From JACMQW01 sp964536965 (GTDB taxonomy: Bacteria; Bdellovibrionota; UBA1018): a stretch of 64,000 nt of DNA. The stretch spans positions 30,208 through 94,207 of the forward strand of contig CAZIAL010000008.1 in NCBI GenBank assembly GCA_964536965.1, read 5' to 3'. Position numbers and translations under genes: made by a program. The notes below the pieces were generated by a model. That model ran no database searches. It had not been told where the DNA came from and saw only the letters and a program-made list of their open reading frames with translations. Shown here in pieces: positions 24,686 through 32,688 of the stretch (position 1 is its first letter; every line of letters starts with the position of its first letter).

Positions 24686-24740
24686 TGCATAACCGAAGTC
24701 AGTTAAAATAAGCCTTTTATTTCAATCGGTTATTAAATGC
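24686..24740. repeat. Nested inverted repeat in AT-rich leader
   Basis: ATAACCGA at 24689-24696 pairs with TCGGTTAT at 24726-24733, flanked by TGCAT on the left and ATGCA on the right with a small bulge. The loop itself contains AAATAA/TTATTT that can pair. It lies about 130 bases upstream of the barrel gene start, suggesting an operator or a 5' leader structure. Confidence 0.45.
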
Positions 24741-24909
24741 ATAATTCTTCATCCTGGTGCGATTCGGCTTCCGTGGGAGCAGTTCGCACCGTGCGGACCG
24801 GCACCGGTCGACAGGTGACTAAGTTTCAGACAGTTCGGGTCTCCCGGAAAACCGCGAAAAAATCTGAGAGATCGATGACTTTTCGACCGGATCACCCGCG
24901 CTAAAATGC

Positions 24910-24944
24910 GGAAGGCCGAAGCTGCAGAGCAGTTTCGGCCTTCC
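24910..24944 (-). terminator. Terminator after pnp
   Basis: 11-bp stem GGAAGGCCGAA (24910-24920) with TTCGGCCTTCC (24934-24944). On the minus strand a T-rich stretch (GCATTTTAG) follows the stem. The stop of pnp is about 40 bases before it. Confidence 0.75.
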
Positions 24945-24986
24945 ATCTTCAAGCTGTTTTAAACCGGAAAGTCGCTCAGCGAGGAA

Positions 24987-27260
24987 CTACTCTCGAGGAG
25001 TCGGACGTCCGCCGCCGGACGGTCCGCCGCCTGGGCCGCGTCCACCCCGATCGCCGCCGCCGCGAGGTCCGCGGTCTCCGCCGCCTTCGCGGCGAGGGCC
25101 ACGATCACCGCCGCCGCTCGGAGCCGCACCGCCCGCGGGCGGAGGAAGCAGGACTTTCCGCGAGAGACGCACTTTGCCCATGCGGTCGACTTCGAGGACC
25201 TTTACTTCCACTTCGTCGCCTTCCTTCAGGAAGTCTTCGACCCGGTTCACGCGCTCGTGCGCGATTTCCGAAACGTGGAGAAGTCCGTCCTGGTTCGGCA
25301 TGATGCCGATGAAGGCTCCGAACTCGACGATCTTCTTCACTTTGCCTTTGTAGATGGCGCCGACTTCCGGGGTCGCGATGATGTTGTTGATCATCTCGAG
25401 CGCCTTATCGCGGGCGGCCATGTCCGAAGTCGCGATGTTGATCACGCCGTCGTCGTTGATATCCACTTTCGCGCCGGACTTCGCGACGATGTCTTTAATG
25501 ACTTTGCCGCCGGTGCCGATAACTTCACGGATCTTATCGACCGGAATTTTCAGCGTCGTGATGCGCGGAGCGAATTTCGACATTTCCGGACGCGTCTCGG
25601 TGATCGCTTTCGCCATTTCTCCGAGAATATGGATACGGCCTTCGCGGGCCTGGGCCAGCGCGGTTTTCATGATTTCGGGCGTGACGCCTTCGATCTTGAT
25701 GTCCATCTGGATTCCGGTGATTCCGTCTTTGGTTCCGGCCACCTTAAAGTCCATGTCGCCCAGGTGATCTTCATCTCCGAGGATATCGGAGAGCACCGCG
25801 AGGCGATCGCCTTCCTTAATCAGACCCATCGCGATTCCGGCGACTGGCTTCGGATACGGGATCCCTGCGTCCATGATCGCCATCGAAGCGGAACAAACCG
25901 ATCCCATGGACGAAGAGCCGTTCGACTCCAGAGTCTCGCAGACGATCCGTACGGTGTACGGGAAGTCTTCGTGCTTCGGGAAGGTCGCTTTGATCGAACG
26001 CTCGGCGAGCGCGCCGTGCCCGATTTCGCGGCGGGAAGTGAAGCCCATCCGGCCGGCTTCGCCGACGGAGTAAGGAGGGAAGTTATAGTGGAGGGTGAAC
26101 TTCCGGTACGACTTCTGGAACATCGTATCGACGATGCCCTCGTCTTCGGACGTGCCCAGCGTGATCGTCGCCAGAACCTGCGTTTCGCCGCGGGTGAAGA
26201 GCGCCGAGCCGTGAGTGCGGGGAAGAAGACCGGTTTCCACCTCGATCGGGCGAACCGTCGTCAGGTTGCGGCCGTCGATCCGGGACTTGTCGGCCAGGAT
26301 CATTTCGCGCATCAGGTTGTACTGGAGAAGTTCGAAAGCGGTTTTCACGTCCTTCTCGAGCTTCTTGGCGCCGTCCGGGTTCGTCTTCTTCATGTCCTCG
26401 GAAACGAGCGCCGTGAGCGTGGCTTTCTTCGTTTCGTCGACCATGCTGTACCGCTCGCCCTTGTTCTTCGTGCGCAGAGCCGTATTCAGCCCCTTCATCG
26501 CGATCTCTTCGACCTTTTTCGTCAGCGACGTATCGATCGGGGCCGGAACGAAAGCGCGTTTCGGCTTGCCGGCGATCTTCGTAAGTTCTTCGATCGCGCC
26601 GATGATTTTCTTGATCTCGGTGTGGGCGTGGACGATCGCGCCGAGGACGATATCCTCAGGGACTTCGCGCGCTCCGCCCTCGACCATCATGATCGCGTTC
26701 TTCGTCGCGGTGACGAAGATTTCGAGTTCGGTCTCGCCGTTCTCGACTTGGGACCAGGATGGGTTGATGACGTACTGGCCGTTCATGCGTCCGACGCGAA
26801 CGCCAGCCGTCGGGCCCGCGAACGGAATATCGGAAATCGAGAGTGCGGCGGAAACGCCGATCGCGGCCGCGGAGTCCAGATCCGCTTCTTGGTCCACGGA
26901 AAGGATCGTCGCGATCACCTGGGTTTCATTGCGATAGCCTTCCGGAAAGAGGGGGCGGATCGGGCGATCGATCAGGCGCGCGGAAAGGGTCGACTCGGAA
27001 GTCGGCTTCGCTTCGCGGCGATGGAAAGAGCCCGGGATTTTTCCGGCGGCGTAATATTTTTCGGAGAACTCGACGGTCAGTGGGAAGAAGTCGAGGCCTT
27101 CCTTAGGGTTTTTCGACGAACACGCGGTCACGAGGATGCGGGTATCGCCGTAGGAGACGAGAACGGAACCGTCGGCTTGCTTCGCGAGTTTACCGGTTTC
27201 GATCGTCAGCTTTTTCCCACCGACTTCGGTGGTGACGGACTTTGGATTGAAGAGAGACAT
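24987..27260 (-). CDS. pnp: Polynucleotide phosphorylase with Gly/Arg-rich C-terminal tail
   Basis: 757 residues. Phosphorolytic 3'-5' exoribonuclease of the RNA degradosome. Two RNase PH domains (about 1-225 and 305-540), with TRILVTACSS near the N-terminus and HALAERSIK-type motifs in the second; then a KH domain (TTLKIPVDKIREVIGTGGKV, about 550-610) and an S1 domain (IYKGKVKKIVEFGAFIGI, about 620-690). The ATG at 27260 has AAAGGAA about nine bases before; an ATG three codons upstream is too close to it. After the S1 domain the last 50 or so residues are almost only Gly, Arg, Pro and Asp (RGG-like repeats such as GGGDRGPRG), which E. coli PNPase lacks. Second gene of rpsO-pnp. Confidence 0.97.
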   Translation of the reverse strand: MSLFNPKSVTTEVGGKKLTIETGKLAKQADGSVLVSYGDTRILVTACSSKNPKEGLDFFPLTVEFSEKYYAAGKIPGSFHRREAKPTSESTLSARLIDRPIRPLFPEGYRNETQVIATILSVDQEADLDSAAAIGVSAALSISDIPFAGPTAGVRVGRMNGQYVINPSWSQVENGETELEIFVTATKNAIMMVEGGAREVPEDIVLGAIVHAHTEIKKIIGAIEELTKIAGKPKRAFVPAPIDTSLTKKVEEIAMKGLNTALRTKNKGERYSMVDETKKATLTALVSEDMKKTNPDGAKKLEKDVKTAFELLQYNLMREMILADKSRIDGRNLTTVRPIEVETGLLPRTHGSALFTRGETQVLATITLGTSEDEGIVDTMFQKSYRKFTLHYNFPPYSVGEAGRMGFTSRREIGHGALAERSIKATFPKHEDFPYTVRIVCETLESNGSSSMGSVCSASMAIMDAGIPYPKPVAGIAMGLIKEGDRLAVLSDILGDEDHLGDMDFKVAGTKDGITGIQMDIKIEGVTPEIMKTALAQAREGRIHILGEMAKAITETRPEMSKFAPRITTLKIPVDKIREVIGTGGKVIKDIVAKSGAKVDINDDGVINIATSDMAARDKALEMINNIIATPEVGAIYKGKVKKIVEFGAFIGIMPNQDGLLHVSEIAHERVNRVEDFLKEGDEVEVKVLEVDRMGKVRLSRKVLLPPPAGGAAPSGGGDRGPRREGGGDRGPRGGGDRGGRGPGGGPSGGGRPTPRE

Positions 27261-27378
27261 GATTTGCATTTCCTTTCGGTCGGCCGAGGCGGTCTCGAAA
27301 CTCCGACAATCAAAGCAGCATTTGCGGAACTGCTGGACGAGCCGCAGCGGCCGCCAGCGTTATCAGCGCGAAAAGACA

Positions 27379-27440
27379 AAAGGCTCTGTAGTGGTCCTGC
27401 GGGCGCCGTTAAGGCGGGCAGTTAACACGACAGAGCCTTT
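27379..27440 (-). terminator. Two-tier hairpin between rpsO and pnp
   Basis: Outer 11-bp stem AAAGGCTCTGT (27379-27389) with ACAGAGCCTTT (27430-27440), enclosing an inner stem (CTGC...CGCC with GGCG...GCAG at about 27397-27420). On the minus strand a broken T-run (TTTTGTCTTTT) follows. Position matches the attenuator/RNase III processing hairpin known between rpsO and pnp in E. coli; that parallel is by position, not sequence. Confidence 0.75.
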
Positions 27441-27468
27441 CGAAAATTCTTGCTGATGACGGAAGAAA

Positions 27469-27747
27469 TTACTTCCGAAGCTCAAGGGAGGTGATGAGCG
27501 CACTGTAGCGGCTCGCATCTTTCGACTTGAGGTAGGTCAGAAGCTTGCGGCGCTGACTTACGAGTTTGATCAGGCCACGGCGACCGTGGTGATCTTTTTT
27601 ATTCGCCTTGAAGTGCTCCGTCAGTTCGACGATGCGGCTCGTGAGGAGAGCGACTTGGACTTCCGGAGATCCGGTGTCCTTCGCGCCCTTCGCGAACTTC
27701 GAGACGATTTCTGCTTTTTTTGCTTTGATTGCGGTTTTTCCAGCCAT
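27469..27747 (-). CDS. rpsO: 30S ribosomal protein S15
   Basis: 92 residues (89 in E. coli). Binds 16S rRNA early in small-subunit assembly. TGSPEVQVALLTSRI, LTEHFKANKKDHHGRRGL and RRKLLTYLKSKD are canonical. In many bacteria S15 represses its own translation; the 185-base leader upstream is long enough for such control, but I cannot identify the site. A longer open frame to 27912 is rejected as the extra part is unlike S15. Upstream of pnp in the classic order. Confidence 0.97.
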   Translation of the reverse strand: MAGKTAIKAKKAEIVSKFAKGAKDTGSPEVQVALLTSRIVELTEHFKANKKDHHGRRGLIKLVSQRRKLLTYLKSKDASRYSALITSLELRK

Positions 27748-27932
27748 TTTATTACTCTGCCTTACGGGATCAAGGAGCTGATGAAACCCCCGGAACCTCG
27801 ATCTATTGGTTGTTGTACTTACTGTTGAGTACGGTGGGTTTAGCACGCGGCCCAGGCGGTCACAAGGGGCGGTTACGCGTGAAAAGTGGAGATTTAAGAC
27901 GCAGCGCACCATTTGCGGATGGAGGCCGTAAA

Positions 27933-29126
27933 CTATCGAACCGAGGTGCGAAGGAAGTCGCGGAGCTTCTGGATGACTGCGGATTCGATTTGGCGGGCCC
28001 GTTCCCGGGTCAGCCCGTAGTGATCGGCCACTTCTTGGAGGGTTTTCGGCTCCTCGGAAAGGATTCGATCCTTCAGTAGGCGACGCTCACGTTCCACGAG
28101 GGTCTTTTCGAAAGCCGGGAGCCGGTCGCGGATCATGGCCAGTAATTGCTCCCGGGCGAGGGTATCGTCCGGGGCTTCGCCTCGGTCTTCGAGGAGATCG
28201 ATGAACGTTCCTTTCCCTTCGCCGTCGTTCGACATCGGCGCGTCGAGCGAAACTTCGCTGCCGGAGGAGCCCAGCCGTTTCTCCATCTCCACGACGTCTT
28301 TTTCCCGGACATGGAGTTTCTCGGCGAGGAGCTTTGGCCCCGCGAAAACGCCCTGTGCTTCCAAGCGTTCCTTTTCGCGCATGAGATGGAAGAAGAGCTT
28401 CTTCTGCGCGGCCGTGGTCCCGACGCGGACGAGGCGAAAGTTATCGAGCAGATATTTCAGGATGTAGCTGCGAATCCACCAGGACGAGTAGTAGCCGACT
28501 TTCGCGCCCTTGCTCGGATCGTATTTGGAGACGGCTTTCATCAAGCCGATATTTCCTTCCTGGATCAGGTCCATCACGTTCGCGTAAACGCTTTTGTACT
28601 CGAACGCGATCTTCACGACGAGACGGAGGTTCGCCTGGACCAGCCGCTTCGCGGCCTCGAGGTCCCCGGTTTCGTGGAGCCGCGTGGCGAGGGAGATTTC
28701 TTCCTCGGGCGAGAGAAGGGGATAGCGTCGGACTTCGTCGAGGTAGCGGCGAAGCGGGTCGGTCGGGCTGATCGCCCGGCCGGCGACCGAGAGCGCGGTG
28801 TCGATATTCTGGGGAGCGAGCTCGCGAGACGATTCGTCGGAGCTCGAAACTTCGGCTTCGACTTCTTCTTCGTCTCGCTCGCCGGAATCTTCGGCCTCGT
28901 CCGCTTCGGATTCCTCGGCTTCCAGAAGTTCATCGTATTCGATGACCTCCCGTTTGGGCCGAGTTCCCGCAGGCGTCAGTTTTTTGGTGGTGAGCCCCTT
29001 CGCCGTCTTTTTTGTTTCGGCCGGAAGGACCTCCGGCTCCGTGCTCGCGGATACGCGCGCGCGCCGGCGTTTCGGGCTTTCGCCGACGCTAGCTTTCGGT
29101 TTTCCTTTTGTTTTTTTCGGGGGCAT
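27933..29126 (-). CDS. rpoH: RpoH-type (sigma-32) sigma factor with 120-residue N-terminal extension
   Basis: 397 residues against about 285 for RpoH. Residues 121-397 are a sigma-70 family core: region 1.2/2 (PTDPLRRYLDEVRRYPLLSP), DLIQEGNIGLMKAVSKYDP (2.2), YYSSWWIRSYILKYLLDN (2.3-2.4), the RpoH box QKKLFFHL at 241-248, and region 4.2 TLQEVADHYGLTRERARQIE at 362-381. The RpoH box is why I call it heat-shock sigma rather than RpoD or RpoS. The first 60 residues are Lys/Arg-rich and 65-100 strongly acidic. Starts 27 bases from the divergent M16 peptidase gene, so the two share a promoter region. Confidence 0.88.
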   Translation of the reverse strand: MPPKKTKGKPKASVGESPKRRRARVSASTEPEVLPAETKKTAKGLTTKKLTPAGTRPKREVIEYDELLEAEESEADEAEDSGERDEEEVEAEVSSSDESSRELAPQNIDTALSVAGRAISPTDPLRRYLDEVRRYPLLSPEEEISLATRLHETGDLEAAKRLVQANLRLVVKIAFEYKSVYANVMDLIQEGNIGLMKAVSKYDPSKGAKVGYYSSWWIRSYILKYLLDNFRLVRVGTTAAQKKLFFHLMREKERLEAQGVFAGPKLLAEKLHVREKDVVEMEKRLGSSGSEVSLDAPMSNDGEGKGTFIDLLEDRGEAPDDTLAREQLLAMIRDRLPAFEKTLVERERRLLKDRILSEEPKTLQEVADHYGLTRERARQIESAVIQKLRDFLRTSVR

Positions 29127-29153
29127 GGGGTGGCTCTGTCCTATAATAAGAGA

Positions 29154-30584
29154 ATGGGTACCGTGAAGAGAAGCCGCAAAGAATCGGTAGGCCCTTCGGG
29201 AGGTCGCAAGAACTCGCGAACGATGGCGACTCGCGTAAATCGGGCGGCGAAGAAGAAGCGGAAGAAGCCCGCTTGTCCACCCTCGAAAGTGAAGCGCACC
29301 GTTTTAAAAAACGGTTTAACCGTCCTCACCGAACGGCTACCCGGATTTAAAACGCTCTCCATCGGAATCTGGGTTCGCGTCGGCACCCGGCACGAGCACC
29401 CGCGCGAAGCCGGCATCTCCCATTTTCTGGAGCATATGGTTTTTAAGGGGACGACGATGCGTACCGCCGCGCAGATCACCCGGGAAGTGGAACGCGTGGG
29501 GGGCGAGTTCAACGCCTTCACGACCCGCGAAGCGACGTGTTTCCACATCACGCTGCTGAATCGGGATCTCGAGCTCGGGATGGAGATTCTATCCGACATT
29601 CTGATGGGTTCGACTTTCGACGCGTCCGAACTCGAGCGCGAACGCAAGGTCATCCTCCAGGAAATCTCCATGGTCGAGGAATCTCCCGAAGAGATGGCGC
29701 AGGATCTCTATTACGAAATGCTTTACGGAAAACATGGTCTCGGCCGCTCGATTCTCGGCAGCGAGAACAGCGTGCGAAAAATGCGGAGAAGCGATGTCCT
29801 GCGTTTTTTTCGAAAACATTATCGCCCCGACAACATGATCGTCTCGATCGCGGGGGACGTTACCCCTGCGCGCGTGGCCAAATGTCTGAAGGCGCTTTCG
29901 AAGCGAAACTGGCCGGACCGGCCGACGCGGCCACTGTCGAAGCGCGAAGAGGGCTTCGAACTCGCGCCGAAAATCCGCGAGGGACTCTGGTGGATTAAGC
30001 GACCCACGGAGCAAGCCCATATCGTCTGGGGAGTCGAAGCGCCTCGTTACTCTTCACGCGATCACGCGGCCCTCATATTGATCGCCTCGTACCTCGGAGG
30101 AGGGATGAGTTCGCTGCTTTTCCAGGAGATCCGGGAGAAGGCCGGCCTCGCCTATACGATTTATTCGAGTTTGAGCACGTTCTTCGATAGCGGGAATTTG
30201 CATGTCTACGTCGGCGCCCCGGTCGGGCAGGTCGCGACTTGCCTGCGGATCATCGAGGCGGCGGCCTTAAAACTCTGTACCCAGCGGATCAGCGAGGAAG
30301 AGCTGACCGAGGTGAAGGAGAGCCTGAAGGGTTCGATGCTCCTTTCCGCGGACAGCGCGGAGAGTACGATGCAGTCGAACGCGATCGACGAAATTTATTT
30401 CGGCGAATGCCACTCGATCGAGGAGACGTGCCGCGAGCTCGACCTCGTTACGGCCGCGGAAATTCGGCGCGTGGCGAAGAAGGTCTTCGGCAATGGCAAA
30501 CGCGCGATCCTCGTCTATGGGCCGCGTCCGAGCACGACCGTGCGCCGTAAGCTGAAACCCCATTTTCCGCGGAAGTATCAGTAG
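29154..30584 (+). CDS. M16 family zinc metallopeptidase
   Basis: 476 residues. Inverted zinc motif HFLEH at 90-94 in the first half of the pitrilysin/processing-peptidase fold, with the third ligand Glu expected in the RKVILQEISMVEESPEE segment about 75 residues later; the second half has the R/Y-containing EIREKAGLAYTIYSSLS segment. Related to YmxG/PqqL-type bacterial M16B peptidases. No signal peptide. The first 48 residues are very basic (SRKESVGPSGGRKN; AAKKKRKK) and precede the normal domain start. TATAAT lies only seven bases before this ATG, so either the mRNA is leaderless or the true start is the ATG at 29223. Confidence 0.9.
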   Translation: MGTVKRSRKESVGPSGGRKNSRTMATRVNRAAKKKRKKPACPPSKVKRTVLKNGLTVLTERLPGFKTLSIGIWVRVGTRHEHPREAGISHFLEHMVFKGTTMRTAAQITREVERVGGEFNAFTTREATCFHITLLNRDLELGMEILSDILMGSTFDASELERERKVILQEISMVEESPEEMAQDLYYEMLYGKHGLGRSILGSENSVRKMRRSDVLRFFRKHYRPDNMIVSIAGDVTPARVAKCLKALSKRNWPDRPTRPLSKREEGFELAPKIREGLWWIKRPTEQAHIVWGVEAPRYSSRDHAALILIASYLGGGMSSLLFQEIREKAGLAYTIYSSLSTFFDSGNLHVYVGAPVGQVATCLRIIEAAALKLCTQRISEEELTEVKESLKGSMLLSADSAESTMQSNAIDEIYFGECHSIEETCRELDLVTAAEIRRVAKKVFGNGKRAILVYGPRPSTTVRRKLKPHFPRKYQ

Positions 30585-30602
30585 AGTTCGCGCGCTTCGG
30601 GG

Positions 30603-31145
30603 TTAAAGTTTGCGACGGATTTTCGGCCACACGCTGCGAAGACCGCGGAGTTCCTGTGCGCACTTCATTCCGAGCACGAGGTGGCCCTGGGGAAAACCCG
30701 CTGCTTCGTCCGCCAGAGTGATCGCCGGGATCGATTCCGAATTTTCGGCGAGATTCGCGGTCAGGACCATTCCTCGGTCGTCACGCGTGCCCGAAAAGAA
30801 GTTGTTGTCCACGACTTCGACCGCGGGATTCACGGGCGCCAAGGAAATTTCGATGAGCCCCGGCTGCGCCGCGCGAGCCGTGAGCGAAACGACGACGGAC
30901 GCGAAGGGAGAGTTCGGTAACGGGTCCGGCCGCGCGGTCCAGACTTGGTTTCCGTCCTGGCGCGAAGGTTGCGCGGAGAAGTCGAGTTTGCGCCACTCCG
31001 TGGGTTCGAGTTCCTTGTCGAATCCGTAGTGGTACTGACAGAGGATTTCGCCGGGCTCGAGGGTGGCTTCCGCGAATGCAGGTGAAGCCAGGGTGAGCAT
31101 CGAGAGGAGCGAAATCCGATAAAACGTCCTGGAATAAAACTTCAT
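30603..31145 (-). CDS. Secreted protein, unknown function
   Basis: 180 residues. Signal peptide to about residue 25 (ISLLSMLTLASPAFA). Two Cys (LCQYHYGF near the start and MKCAQEL near the end) could pair. The mature protein alternates short strands and loops without a recognised family. Convergent with the M16 peptidase gene with 18 bases between. Basic C-terminal end (WPKIRRKL). Confidence 0.75.
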   Translation of the reverse strand: MKFYSRTFYRISLLSMLTLASPAFAEATLEPGEILCQYHYGFDKELEPTEWRKLDFSAQPSRQDGNQVWTARPDPLPNSPFASVVVSLTARAAQPGLIEISLAPVNPAVEVVDNNFFSGTRDDRGMVLTANLAENSESIPAITLADEAAGFPQGHLVLGMKCAQELRGLRSVWPKIRRKL

Positions 31146-31318
31146 GGAGGCCCTTTCCGTAGAGGGACTAGTTATAGCGCGTCAGGGTCGAACGCAAGGC
31201 GGAGGCCGTCCATAGCAGCGCGTCGAGACTCATTAAAACCGGACTTGTCGCGGGCGGCTCGGATGGGTAGGTTCGCGCCCGGGTCCCCACCCCTGTCCGC
31301 GCCACTTTCGGAGATACC

Positions 31319-31900
31319 ATGAAAACCCTCCTTTCGTTCGTCACCGTCCTTCTCGGATTGAACACCACGCTCGTCCACGCGGACGAAACCCTCGAGCTGA
31401 CCCAGCGTCGACTCGAAGTGCAGACCCACGAAACGATCCTGGTGCGCACGCCGGAGTCGCCCGCGACCGTGAAAATAACTTACCCGAGCTTTAAGCCGCG
31501 CAAGGTTTGCGTCGAGACGGATATCGGCCAGGAGACTTCCCAGCACCCCTCCTGCGGCACGGAGACTGTCGTCACTCGTCACTGCGAAAACGAAGCGAGC
31601 TGTACCGAGACGTATTCCTATCCCGCGGCGGTCTGCTCGCATCCGGTCTCTTACTGCGTTCGGGAAGAAACCCGCTACGCGGCGAAGAAATCGACCCTGA
31701 CGATTCAGTTCCGGAAGCCGCGTAAAATTCGCGGCCAGAAGGAATTTTACGTTCTTCGCACGCCGACCCACGGAGGAGACTCGACGCCGATCCGGCTCGA
31801 GCGGATGAATACCGTACAGGCGGAAACTTTTACGGCGAATCAGCGCCGGAAGATCCGCGTGCTCGGCGGCGAAACCCCGCGCGGCGCCGTGGAACGCTAG
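31319..31900 (+). CDS. Secreted Cys-containing protein, unknown function
   Basis: 193 residues. Signal peptide 1-21 (LLSFVTVLLGLNTTLVHA). Six Cys cluster between about 62 and 118 (VCVET, SCGTE, HCENEASC, VCSHPVSYC), consistent with a disulfide-bonded core, followed by a basic stretch (FRKPRKIRGQKEFY). No family recognised. ATG is preceded by a weak GGAG. The gene is convergent with the C-terminally anchored protein at 31910, only nine bases apart. Confidence 0.75.
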   Translation: MKTLLSFVTVLLGLNTTLVHADETLELTQRRLEVQTHETILVRTPESPATVKITYPSFKPRKVCVETDIGQETSQHPSCGTETVVTRHCENEASCTETYSYPAAVCSHPVSYCVREETRYAAKKSTLTIQFRKPRKIRGQKEFYVLRTPTHGGDSTPIRLERMNTVQAETFTANQRRKIRVLGGETPRGAVER

Positions 31901-31909
31901 GAGACGCGC

Positions 31910-32662
31910 TTAGCGCTTCTTTTTCTTGATGATGATGAATGCGATCGCCGCCGCGGCGATGACGCCGTAAAGGAAGAGATCGCCGGAATCGCCACCGCCT
32001 GCGCGGCCCTGGCCCTGCGGCTGATCGACTCCGCCTTGCGGGCTCACGCCCGGGAAGACGGTTCCGTCGGAGACCGTGGTCGGAATGTTCGGCTGGAGAA
32101 TGTTCGTATTCGCCGGCGCGACGTTGATGCCGCCTTCTTTGCGGAACACCTTCAGCGTATTCACCATATTGTCGAAGTCTTTCAGGTAGTCCTGGAACTT
32201 CGCCTTCGTGACCGAATAGGTGACGAGAATGCCGATGTCTTCCTTTACGGTCGCAAGGTAGCGCGTATAGAAGCCCGGAATCTCTGACTCAAGGTGGAGC
32301 GAGCTCACCCAGGGGTGACCATTCAGGTTGATGGTCTTGGTGTCCTTCGGCTCGGACTTCATCGGCTTGCCGGTGACGCTCGTGAACGTCTTCGTCGCTT
32401 TGAGATAGGTGAGGTATTGGTCGAGGGAGTCCTGGTCGCCCTTCAGTTTCGCAGCGAGTACGATGATGGCCTCCTTGCGTTTGGCCGGATCGGCGTTCTG
32501 GCAGACCCATTCGGCGCCTTCGAGGTTGCAGTTCCAGCCTGGCGGCAACTCGAATTCCGAGAACTGATTCGCGAATTTCGCGGCATGGGAGGAAGTCGCG
32601 AAGCCAAGCGCCAGCAGAATCGAAGTGACCGAGAGACCGAAGACCGAACGTACCTTTTTCAT
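31910..32662 (-). CDS. Secreted protein with C-terminal membrane anchor
   Basis: 250 residues from the ATG at 32662. Signal peptide 1-27 (LSVTSILLALGFATSSHA). Mature domain 28-175 starts FANQFSEFELPPGWNCNLEG and has a WVCQ; two Cys could form a disulfide. A Gly/Gln-rich linker (about 205-228) leads to a C-terminal hydrophobic segment (FLYGVIAAAAIAFIIIKKKKR) with a Lys cluster, the layout of a tail-anchored periplasmic protein. Similar to sortase/rhombosortase-like tails only in outline. Probably cotranscribed with the upstream barrel gene (26-base gap). Confidence 0.8.
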   Translation of the reverse strand: MKKVRSVFGLSVTSILLALGFATSSHAAKFANQFSEFELPPGWNCNLEGAEWVCQNADPAKRKEAIIVLAAKLKGDQDSLDQYLTYLKATKTFTSVTGKPMKSEPKDTKTINLNGHPWVSSLHLESEIPGFYTRYLATVKEDIGILVTYSVTKAKFQDYLKDFDNMVNTLKVFRKEGGINVAPANTNILQPNIPTTVSDGTVFPGVSPQGGVDQPQGQGRAGGGDSGDLFLYGVIAAAAIAFIIIKKKKR

Positions 32663-32688
32663 CGCATTGCCTTTACCTAGGGTTAGCT

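Larger units (their letters stand above)
24562..24986. other. 425-base gene-free region between barrel gene and pnp
   Basis: Contains an AT-rich block with a nested inverted repeat (24686-24740) and the pnp terminator (24910-24944). A 67-codon open frame at 24749-24952 on the minus strand has no family signature and overlaps the terminator, so I do not accept it. The rest probably holds the promoter and 5' leader of the barrel gene. Confidence 0.6.

Noticed and set aside
24749..24952. 67-codon open frame in the gene-free region (minus strand)
   Set aside because: Overlaps the pnp terminator, has no ribosome-binding site or known family and no coding-type composition.
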